From an uncultured Verrucomicrobiota bacterium (GTDB lineage: Bacteria; Verrucomicrobiota; Kiritimatiellia; RFP12; UBA1067), in NCBI GenBank assembly GCA_946615275.1, contig CAMOHV010000042.1, forward strand, positions 1 to 7,927: 7,927 bases of DNA, given 5' to 3'. A program made the translations under genes and the position numbers. The notes under the pieces are model-generated. The model did not search any database. It was not told the origin of the DNA and was given only the letters and a program-made list of their open reading frames with translations. Shown piece after piece: positions 1 to 6,468 of the stretch; within the stretch, counting starts at the first letter, position 1; each line of letters opens with the position of its first letter.

Positions 1-1134
1 AAGCCGCGCAACGCCCCGGAGGCCGACGACGCCCCGCCGCTCCGTCCGCCCGCCGACGGCCTGGACCTCACCCTCACCATCGACGCGCCGCTGCAGTACG
101 CCCTCGAGCGCCAGCTCCGCGGCGTGATGGGCGCGGGCGTGGTCCTCGACCCGCGCACGGGGGCCGTCCTCGCCATCGCAAGCTCGCCCACGTTCAACCC
201 GAACGAATTCATACCCGTCCTCTCCCATGAACGCTACCGCGCGCTCGCGGACGATCCGACGCACCCGCTCCTCAACCGCGCCGTCTCCGGCACATACGCC
301 CCCGGCAGCACGTTCAAGCCCGTAACCGCGCTCGCGGGCCTCGACGCCGGAATCGACCCCGAGGCCGAATACGACTGCCGCGGCGTCTTCGCCCTCGGCG
401 CGTTCCGCCTCCACTGCTGGGACCGCTACGGCCACGGCGAGATATCGCTCCACCGCGCCCTGCGCGACTCCTGCAACACGTACTTCTGCAACCTCGGCCG
501 CACGATCGGCACCAACGCCCTCGTGCGCACGGCGCGGGAGTTCGGGCTGGGCGCGAAGACGGGCATCGACCTTGGCGCGGAGGCGCCGGGCGTTGTGCCC
601 GACTCCGAATGGAAGCGCTCGCACGGCGGCGATCCCTGGTATCCCGGCGACACATGCCAGATGGCGATCGGGCAGGGCATGCTGCTCGTGACGCCCCTGC
701 AGATGGCCGTGGTCTGCGCCGCCCTCGCGAACGGCGGCGACGTCTTCACGCCGTATCTGCGCGCGCGCGACCCGGGGCTGCCGCCGCCCAAGCCCGCGAA
801 GAGGGTGCACGCGAGGCCGGAGGACTTCCAGCGCGTGCGCGAGGGGATGCGCGCCGTAGCAGAGGAGGGGACCGGCAAGCGCGTCCTGTTCCGCTTCGGC
901 GAGAGGCGCGAGAAGTTCCGGCTAAAGACGACGTGCGCGGCGAAGACCGGCACCGCCGAGGTTGGCACCGGCGAGACGCGGCGCAAGAACACGTGGGTGA
1001 TCGCGTTCGCGCCGTACGAGAATCCGACGATGGCGGTCGCCCTCATCGTCGAGAAGGGAGAATCGGGAGGGCTCACCGCCGCGCCCAAGGTGCACGAGGT
1101 GCTTGCGAGCCGATTCGGGGAGGAGACGCCGTGA
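1..1134 (+). CDS. mrdA: Penicillin-binding protein 2 (peptidoglycan D,D-transpeptidase), 5'-truncated by window edge
   Basis: This is the C-terminal 377 residues of a class B penicillin-binding protein, which cross-links peptidoglycan in the periplasm during cell elongation as partner of RodA. The reading frame is open from base 1, so the N-terminal anchor and pedestal domain lie outside the window. Visible landmarks of the transpeptidase fold, in window codon numbering, are: a TIDAPLQ entry motif at about 25-31; GAGVVLDPRTGAVLA just after residue 43; the SxxK active site STFK at 103-106 (bases 307-318), with nucleophile Ser103; the SxN motif SCN at 157-159; a GQGMLLVTPLQMA segment at about 224-236; and KTGT at 315-318 (bases 943-954). 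All three catalytic motifs are intact. Pairing with rodA, rather than a division cluster, points to PBP2 rather than FtsI. Its TGA overlaps the rodA GTG start by 4 bp, implying translational coupling. A GTG at 124 is internal, not the start. Confidence 0.95.
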   Translation, partial: KPRNAPEADDAPPLRPPADGLDLTLTIDAPLQYALERQLRGVMGAGVVLDPRTGAVLAIASSPTFNPNEFIPVLSHERYRALADDPTHPLLNRAVSGTYAPGSTFKPVTALAGLDAGIDPEAEYDCRGVFALGAFRLHCWDRYGHGEISLHRALRDSCNTYFCNLGRTIGTNALVRTAREFGLGAKTGIDLGAEAPGVVPDSEWKRSHGGDPWYPGDTCQMAIGQGMLLVTPLQMAVVCAALANGGDVFTPYLRARDPGLPPPKPAKRVHARPEDFQRVREGMRAVAEEGTGKRVLFRFGERREKFRLKTTCAAKTGTAEVGTGETRRKNTWVIAFAPYENPTMAVALIVEKGESGGLTAAPKVHEVLASRFGEETP

Positions 1135-2303
1135 AGAGATTCCTCCGCATCAACTGGCTGCTTCTCCTCTCAATGATCGGCCTTGTGGCGATCGGGGTCG
1201 TCTTCATACACAGCGCCGGCTCCGCGCGCCAGGTGGCAGCGCTGCACGTGGCGTGGCGCTCGCACGCGCTCACCGCCGCGTTCGGCCTCGCGCTCTACTT
1301 CTGCATCGCCGCGATCGACTACCGCAAGATACTCGACTGGGCCGCCTGGCCGTGCTTCGCGGCTGCGATGGTGATGCTTGTGGCGGTTCTGCTTTTGGGC
1401 GACAAGGTGTACGGCGGGCGCCGCTGGCTCTGGTTCTTCCAGCCAAGCGAGATCGCCAAGCTCGCGACGATAATGCTCGTGGCGCACCTCTACGGAGGCA
1501 AGGGGGCGAAGACCGACTTCAAGGGGTTCCTCGTGGCGTTGGGCATCCTGCTCGCGCCGGCGGCGCTCATCCTCGCCGAGCCCGACCTCGGGACGGCGCT
1601 CGTCCTCGTCCCCGCCGTGATCGTCATGCTCTGCGCGGCGCGCGTCTGGACCAAGGGCCTCGTGACCATACTCCTCGTTGGCCTCATCGCCGCCGGCGCC
1701 GTCCTTGGCGCGGTGGCCGCCGCAGAGCGCATACCTGACCGCGCGCGCCGCGAGGCCATCTTCGCGAAGATACCGCTCCGCCCCCACCAGATCAAGCGCC
1801 TCAGGGTGTTCCTCGACCCGGAGCTGGACCCCAACGGCAGCGGCTGGAACCTCCGCCAGGCGAAGCTCTCGATAGGCTCCGGCTCGATCTACGGAAAGGG
1901 CCTGGGCAAGGGGGACCAGAAGCTGCTGGGATATCTGCCGCCGTCCGTCTCGATGAACGACTTCATCTTCGCCGTGGTGGCGGAGGAGGCCGGCTTCCGC
2001 GGATCGGCCGCGACGCTCGCGCTCTTCCTCGCGCTGCTGCTCGCGACGGTGCGCATCGGGGCCGTGTGCGGCGACGACCGCGGCAGGCTCCTCGCGGCGG
2101 GCGTCGGCACGCTCGTCTTCTGCCACGTGTACGTGAACGTGGCGATGTCCATCGGCCTCATGCCGATAACTGGGCTCCCGCTGCCGTTCATAAGCGCGGG
2201 CAAGACTTTCCTCGTCGTCCTGATGGCGGCGTTCGGGCTTGTGCAGTCCATAGCGATGCACCCGGCCGCCGACTCCGGCGACGAGGCCGAAACGGAGAAA
2301 TGA
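1131..2303 (+). CDS. rodA: RodA, SEDS-family peptidoglycan glycosyltransferase of the elongasome
   Basis: A polytopic inner-membrane protein of 390 residues (E. coli RodA is about 370) that polymerises lipid II into glycan strands with PBP2. I chose GTG at 1131 because it overlaps the PBP2 stop (GTGA), follows a GGGGAGGAG ribosome site at 1117-1125 with a 5-nt gap, and begins at the expected cytoplasmic tail and first membrane helix. An in-frame ATG at 609 would read through PBP2 in another frame and is not credible. SEDS landmarks are GRRWLWFFQPSEIAK (96-110), AEPDLGTAL (149-157), the long extracellular loop with LRVFLDPELDP and SIGSGSIYGKG, and NDFIFAVVAEEAG (276-288). Asp277 in that last motif aligns with the catalytic Asp262 of E. 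coli RodA. Near the C-terminus the family's usual PLP-x-x-SYGG(S/T) stretch reads PLPFISAGKTF (350-360), a notable deviation. The tail after about 377 is short and acidic. Confidence 0.95.
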   Translation: MKRFLRINWLLLLSMIGLVAIGVVFIHSAGSARQVAALHVAWRSHALTAAFGLALYFCIAAIDYRKILDWAAWPCFAAAMVMLVAVLLLGDKVYGGRRWLWFFQPSEIAKLATIMLVAHLYGGKGAKTDFKGFLVALGILLAPAALILAEPDLGTALVLVPAVIVMLCAARVWTKGLVTILLVGLIAAGAVLGAVAAAERIPDRARREAIFAKIPLRPHQIKRLRVFLDPELDPNGSGWNLRQAKLSIGSGSIYGKGLGKGDQKLLGYLPPSVSMNDFIFAVVAEEAGFRGSAATLALFLALLLATVRIGAVCGDDRGRLLAAGVGTLVFCHVYVNVAMSIGLMPITGLPLPFISAGKTFLVVLMAAFGLVQSIAMHPAADSGDEAETEK

Positions 2304-2336
2304 CTGTTTGAAAACCATCAATCGAAAGGAGAACAA

Positions 2337-4007
2337 ATGTTCGAAAAACTGCTAAGCCTCTTCCGCCCGAAGAAATACCGGCGGGAGATAATCGTGAACG
2401 TGGAGAAGCTCGAGACGCGCGTCGCCGTGATGGAGAAGGGCCGCCTCGAGGAGTACATGGTGGAGCACCCCGACGACGAGCGCCTCGTGGGCTGCATCTT
2501 CCGCGGCCGCGTCCAGAACCTCCAGGACGACCTCCAGGCAGCGTTCGTGGACATCGGCCTCAAGAAGAACGCCTTCCTCCACTACTGGGACATGACGCCC
2601 GACTGCGACGCCCTCCTCGAGGAGACCGACGAGGAGGAGAACACCGACCCCAAGAACGGCGGCAAGAAGACGAACGCCGCCAAGTCGAAGCGCAAGCCCC
2701 CGCGCCTCTCAAACGAGGAGATCCACAAGCGCTACCCAGAAGGCTCCGAGATCACCGTGATGGTGACGAAGGGGCCGATCTCCACCAAGGGCCCGCGCGT
2801 CACCACCAACCTCTCCATCGCCGGCCGCTACCTCGTGATGATGCCCGGCCAGACGCTCCGCGGCGTCTCCAAGAAGGTTGGCGACGCCCAGGAGCGCCAG
2901 CGCCTCAAGAAGATCCTCGACAGGCTCATGATCCCCGAGGACGTGGGCGTGATCGCGCGCACAGCGTCCGTCGGCGCCAAGCCCAAGGTGATCGCGCGCG
3001 ACATGCGCAACCTCATAGAGTCCTGGCGCGAGCTCCAGGGCAACATCAAGAACCTCCGCGTGCCGTGCTGCGTGTACCGCGAGCCCGGCCTCGTTGAGCA
3101 GGTGGTGCGCGACTGGCTGACCGAGGACATCGACGCGATCGTGATCGACGACAAGAAGACCTTCGACGAGATGCGCGAGGTCACCGCACGCATCTCGCGC
3201 CGCGCCCGCAACAAGATCCGCCTCCACGAAGGCCCCGTCGACGCCTTCGAGCAGTACGGCGTGGAGCGCCAGCTCGCCGACGCCTTCCAGCGGAAGGTGC
3301 CCCTCAAGTCCGGCGGATACCTCGTCATCGACGAGACCGAGGCCCTCATCGCGGTGGACGTCAACACCGGCCACTACAAAGTGAAGGACGGCAAGGCCAA
3401 GGAGAAGGAGGGCAAGAACCTGCAGGAGGAGTCCATCCTCCAGGTGAACCTCGAGGCCGTGGAGGAGGTGGCCCGCCAGCTGCGCCTCAGGAACATCGGC
3501 GGGCTCGTGGTGCTGGACCTCATCGACATGAAGAGCCGCAAGCACCGCAAGCAGGTGTACCAGGCGCTCAAGGGCTTCCTCAAGCGCGACCGAGCCCGCA
3601 CGAACGTGCAGGAGATCAGCGACCTCGGCCTCCTGGAGATGAGCCGCCAGCGCAAGGCGGAGTCGCTCCTCTCGATGCTCTCCATGCCATGCCCGTACTG
3701 CTCGGGGCACGGCGTCGTGAAAACGCCGCTCGCCGTCTCCATCGAGCTGCAGCGCAAGATACGCAGCCTCCTGAGGCGCGCGGAGGCCGACAAGAAGCCG
3801 TTCGTCCCCAAGATCATCGTGGCCCCCGCCGTGATGCAGCGCCTGCGCACCGAGGACTCGCAGCTCCTCGCCGAGCTACAGGCCGAGTTCAGCACCCGCC
3901 TCACGTTCGTCTCCGAGCTCCACCGCCACCCCGAGTCGTTCTCCATACTTGACTCCGAGAGCGGACAAGTGCTATACTCTTCATCCACCTCTCACCAGCA
4001 CGCCTGA
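2337..4007 (+). CDS. rng: Ribonuclease G (RNase E/G family endoribonuclease)
   Basis: A 556-residue cytoplasmic single-strand endoribonuclease acting in rRNA 5' processing and mRNA decay. E. coli RNase G is 489 residues; most of the excess is explained by inserts. An S1 RNA-binding domain starts near residue 36 (GCIFRGRV, AAFVDIGLKKNAFLHY). It is interrupted at about 92-130 by an acidic then Lys-rich insert. TKGPRVTTNLSIAGRYLV (150-167) is the typical 5'-sensor segment. In the DNase I-like catalytic part, TEALIAVDVN gives Asp341 and Asn343, and GGLVVLDLIDM gives Asp394, matching the metal ligands Asp303, Asn305 and Asp346 of RNase E. A second Lys-rich insert (about 347-360) follows Asp341. 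CPYC (452-455) is the zinc-link for dimerisation. The C-terminus is the short RNase G type with no RNase E scaffold. The ATG follows AAAGGAG (2325-2331) by 5 nt and lies 33 bp after rodA, so it is probably in the same operon. The last 20 codons also contain a promoter-like sequence. Confidence 0.96.
   Translation: MFEKLLSLFRPKKYRREIIVNVEKLETRVAVMEKGRLEEYMVEHPDDERLVGCIFRGRVQNLQDDLQAAFVDIGLKKNAFLHYWDMTPDCDALLEETDEEENTDPKNGGKKTNAAKSKRKPPRLSNEEIHKRYPEGSEITVMVTKGPISTKGPRVTTNLSIAGRYLVMMPGQTLRGVSKKVGDAQERQRLKKILDRLMIPEDVGVIARTASVGAKPKVIARDMRNLIESWRELQGNIKNLRVPCCVYREPGLVEQVVRDWLTEDIDAIVIDDKKTFDEMREVTARISRRARNKIRLHEGPVDAFEQYGVERQLADAFQRKVPLKSGGYLVIDETEALIAVDVNTGHYKVKDGKAKEKEGKNLQEESILQVNLEAVEEVARQLRLRNIGGLVVLDLIDMKSRKHRKQVYQALKGFLKRDRARTNVQEISDLGLLEMSRQRKAESLLSMLSMPCPYCSGHGVVKTPLAVSIELQRKIRSLLRRAEADKKPFVPKIIVAPAVMQRLRTEDSQLLAELQAEFSTRLTFVSELHRHPESFSILDSESGQVLYSSSTSHQHA
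3949..3978 (+). promoter_or_regulatory. Putative extended -10 sigma70-type promoter for lptD, inside the 3' end of rng
   Basis: A -35 hexamer TTGACT (3949-3954) is followed after 18 bp by a -10 hexamer TATACT (3973-3978), preceded by TGC, so it is also an extended -10 (TGnTATACT). Each hexamer differs from the sigma70 consensus at one position. Predicted transcription would start near 3985, giving a leader of about 50 nt before the lptD ATG, with the ribosome site AAAGGAG at 4021-4027 inside it. The element lies in the rng reading frame, and the codons over it (ATA, CTT, CAA, CTA, TCT, TCA) are ones this GC-rich gene otherwise largely avoids, which suggests the DNA sequence itself is under selection. 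No experimental support is available. Confidence 0.6.
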
Positions 4008-4036
4008 CAGCCCGAGAGCAAAAGGAGCCCACACAC

Positions 4037-6466
4037 ATGAAGAAAACGCCTTTGGCAATGCTTTTCGCCGCCCTGGCGCTCGCCGCGCCGGCGCAGCTCC
4101 TGCAGGACTTTGCGCCGTCCGCCCCCAGCGGAATTGAGAATGGAGAATTGAGAATTGAGAATTCGGGAACTTCTACAGGCAGTGCGGAAAGCCAACGCCC
4201 CGCGTCCAAGGCGCGGCCGGCCGCGAAGTCACGAGGCAAGAGCGGCATCGGATCAAGCGAGCTGAAGCTCACGGGCAGATACATGTCCGCCAACCGCCAG
4301 ACGGGCGAGCTGACGGCCTCCGGAGGCGTGAGCGCCGTCTCGGGCGTGTACCGATTCTTCGGCGAGGACGTCCGCCGCGACCAGCTGAGCCTCATCGACT
4401 TCGGCCCCAACCCGATGATGACCACCTGCTCCAACGACACGGACCATCTCCACTGGCGGCTCTCCGGCAAGGCCCCGGCGGACTGGCTCCCCTCCGGCTC
4501 GTTCTCGTACCAGGACACCGGCTACACCAACTTGGAGGGGGAGGTCATCCACCGCGCCCTCAAGCTGCGCAACATGTGGGCGTACTGGTACGACATCCCC
4601 GTCCTCTGGGTCCCCTTCTGGTACTATCCCTTCGACACCAACTACGGCTGGCGCTTCCTCCCTGGCTACACCTCGCGCTGGGGCGGATACATCCTGTCCG
4701 GCTACGTGTACAACATCATAAACGAGGGCGACCCTGACAAATTCGGACTCGGCGGATCCTCCTACCTCGACTACCGCACGAAGAACGGCTTCGCCCTCGG
4801 GCAGACCATCCGCTGGCACCTCAAGGACTTCGGACACGGCAAGATCAATGCTTGGCGCGCATGGGACGAGGACTATGACCGCTACGAGAACCACTGGTCC
4901 GACCACAAGCACAACTACCGCAACTGGGGCAGCACGGTTGACCGCGACCGCTACCGCATCTACATCGAGCACAAGGCCGATTTCACCGAGCGCGACGCAC
5001 TCCGCCTGCAGGCCCAATACCTCTCGGACTCCCACGTCCTCTACGACTTCTTCCGCCGCGGGCGCGAACACGTCTCCTACCCCATGAACGAGCTGTGGTA
5101 CGACCACCGCGAGAACTCGTGGGCTGCTGGCGGCTCCGTGGGCGGGCCCGTCAACCGCTTCTACGGCGGCACGCAGCGTCTCCCCGAAGGCTGGCTGGCG
5201 ATCGAGCCGCAGCCCATCTGGGACCTCCCGGTGAACTACGAATCGCAGACGCGCGCCGGATACCTCAACCGCGACTCCGCCCACTACGGCGGCGCGCAGG
5301 GCCCCTTCGCCCACTTCCCCTACATCGGCTACAACGGCAAGGGCGCCGACTACCAGGCCTTCCGCGCCGACACCGCCCACCGCATCACCCTCCCCACGAA
5401 GCTCTGGGACGTCGTCTCGCTCGTCCCGCGCGCCACATACCGCTGCACTTGGTGGAGCGACTCGGGCGACCGCGACTCCGGTTACACCTCAGCCTCCGGC
5501 GACCCGTTCGCACGCCACATCTTCGAGATCGGCGCCACCGCCTCCGCCCGCTACATCGGCTGGCTCAACGACAACTGGCGCCACACATTCGAACCTTACA
5601 TCGACTACTCCTTCCAGAAGGCCAGCCTCTCCGAGAACACCAAGAACCGCCACTACCTCTTCGACTCTTACGACCGCTCCGTCGACTGGCGCGACCAGTT
5701 CGGATTCGAGGGCCGAGGCCTTCCGTACAGCTGGCACGGCGTGCGCCCCGGCATCCGAAACCTCTTCCAGAAACGCGATGACAAGGGCGTCTCCCGCTCG
5801 GCGATCGACACCGACTTCTACCTCGCCGTCCCCTTCCAGGACGAGAGCTACTATTCCTGGGACTATCGCGGCGCAGACCGACTCCGCCGCTCGCTCCGCG
5901 GCCGCGCCCGCGAGGACGAGTACGGCAACTACAACCGCACCGACTGCGTGGTGCCCGGAGTGTTCGTCCGCTACACCCCATACAAGAACGTGTTCTTCTC
6001 CACGCGCGTGGAATACGACTGCGAGGACGACCGCTTCGCCTACGCCGACGTCTCGTTCAACCACCGCCTGAGCGACTCCTTCTCCTGGCACGCCTCCTAC
6101 CTCGGCCGCGACCACCGCATCTGGGACTACCTCGCCACCGACTCGCAGCCGCTCAGGAACGGCAGCACCGACCGCTGGAACTGGGAGCTCGACAATGCCA
6201 TCTACCTCGGCTTCACCCACCACACATGCGACTGGTTCGCCTGGAGCCCCTTCATCCGCTACGAGGCCCGCCGCAGCCAGGTTGACGAAGTCGGCGTTTG
6301 GTTCGACTTCCTCACCGACTGCCTCGGCTACCGCATCGAATTCTCCCACGAGGACGGCTATCGCCGCATCGACGGATCCAAGACGGAGTCCGATGACCGC
6401 GTGACATTCTTCATCTACCTCCGCGCCATGGGCCCCGGCTCCGCGCTCGACCTGATGAAATTCTGA
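4037..6466 (+). CDS. lptD: LptD-type LPS-assembly outer-membrane protein
   Basis: An 809-residue outer-membrane protein (E. coli LptD is 784) that inserts lipopolysaccharide into the outer leaflet at the end of the Lpt bridge. The start is ATG 4037, 9 nt after AAAGGAG. Residues 1-19 form a signal peptide (MKK, a hydrophobic Leu/Ala core, APA-Q cleavage-like site). Residues 33-44 are encoded by a 7-bp tandem repeat, and a basic low-complexity linker runs to about 73. A short OstA/LptA-like beta-jellyroll region follows (about 75-165: TGELTASGGVSAVSG, then DHLHW). The barrel-entry motif is classic for the family: DIPVLWVPFWYYPFD (186-200), then LPGYTSRWGGYILSGY (208-223). The rest alternates aromatic and charged residues as in a beta-barrel and ends in Phe809, the usual terminal residue for BAM-dependent proteins. 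Cysteines are at 131, 470, 637, 662, 731 and 762, with no adjacent CC pair as in E. coli. No LptE-like gene is present in the window. Confidence 0.88.
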   Translation: MKKTPLAMLFAALALAAPAQLLQDFAPSAPSGIENGELRIENSGTSTGSAESQRPASKARPAAKSRGKSGIGSSELKLTGRYMSANRQTGELTASGGVSAVSGVYRFFGEDVRRDQLSLIDFGPNPMMTTCSNDTDHLHWRLSGKAPADWLPSGSFSYQDTGYTNLEGEVIHRALKLRNMWAYWYDIPVLWVPFWYYPFDTNYGWRFLPGYTSRWGGYILSGYVYNIINEGDPDKFGLGGSSYLDYRTKNGFALGQTIRWHLKDFGHGKINAWRAWDEDYDRYENHWSDHKHNYRNWGSTVDRDRYRIYIEHKADFTERDALRLQAQYLSDSHVLYDFFRRGREHVSYPMNELWYDHRENSWAAGGSVGGPVNRFYGGTQRLPEGWLAIEPQPIWDLPVNYESQTRAGYLNRDSAHYGGAQGPFAHFPYIGYNGKGADYQAFRADTAHRITLPTKLWDVVSLVPRATYRCTWWSDSGDRDSGYTSASGDPFARHIFEIGATASARYIGWLNDNWRHTFEPYIDYSFQKASLSENTKNRHYLFDSYDRSVDWRDQFGFEGRGLPYSWHGVRPGIRNLFQKRDDKGVSRSAIDTDFYLAVPFQDESYYSWDYRGADRLRRSLRGRAREDEYGNYNRTDCVVPGVFVRYTPYKNVFFSTRVEYDCEDDRFAYADVSFNHRLSDSFSWHASYLGRDHRIWDYLATDSQPLRNGSTDRWNWELDNAIYLGFTHHTCDWFAWSPFIRYEARRSQVDEVGVWFDFLTDCLGYRIEFSHEDGYRRIDGSKTESDDRVTFFIYLRAMGPGSALDLMKF
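4131..4164. repeat. 7-bp tandem repeat (TTGAGAA type) within lptD
   Basis: Four consecutive heptamers, TTGAGAA (4134-4140), TGGAGAA (4141-4147), TTGAGAA (4148-4154) and TTGAGAA (4155-4161), are bounded by GAA on the left and TTC on the right, so the 34-bp block begins GAATT and ends AATTC. It is strikingly AT-rich against its GC-rich surroundings. It is translated in frame as GIENGELRIENS, in the non-conserved stretch between signal peptide and jellyroll domain. I recall similar dispersed GAATTGAGAATT-like repeats in other bacterial genomes, but could not check this. Confidence 0.8.
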
Positions 6467-6468
6467 TC

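Noticed and set aside
609..1130. Upstream in-frame extension of the rodA reading frame to an ATG at 609
   Set aside because: It overlaps the PBP2 transpeptidase domain in another frame, gives Arg/Ala-rich low-quality sequence, and the GTG at 1131 has a proper ribosome site and family-typical N-terminus.
1170..2336. Long - strand open frame opposite rodA
   Set aside because: The composition (His, Arg, Glu-rich mirror of a GC-rich membrane protein gene) and lack of any recognisable motif mark it as a shadow of rodA.
2304..2336. Possible promoter or terminator between rodA and rng
   Set aside because: Only an A-rich 33-bp gap with a ribosome site is visible. There is no hairpin and no -35/-10 pair.
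2709..3710. 333-codon - strand open frame opposite rng
   Set aside because: It is Leu/Val/Ala/His-rich with no motif, and the + strand here codes a fully conserved RNase G. It is the codon-bias mirror typical of high-GC genes.
3694..3717. CPYC in RNase G as a thioredoxin-like active site
   Set aside because: Its position after the catalytic domain and the CPYCSGHG context match the zinc-link of the RNase E/G family.
4253..5380. 375-codon - strand open frame opposite lptD
   Set aside because: It is Val/Gly/Ala-rich with no domain signature. The + strand carries the LptD jellyroll and barrel entry.
5489..6349. 286-codon - strand open frame opposite the 3' half of lptD
   Set aside because: It has the same shadow composition, no ribosome site was noted, and it lies fully within the LptD barrel coding sequence.
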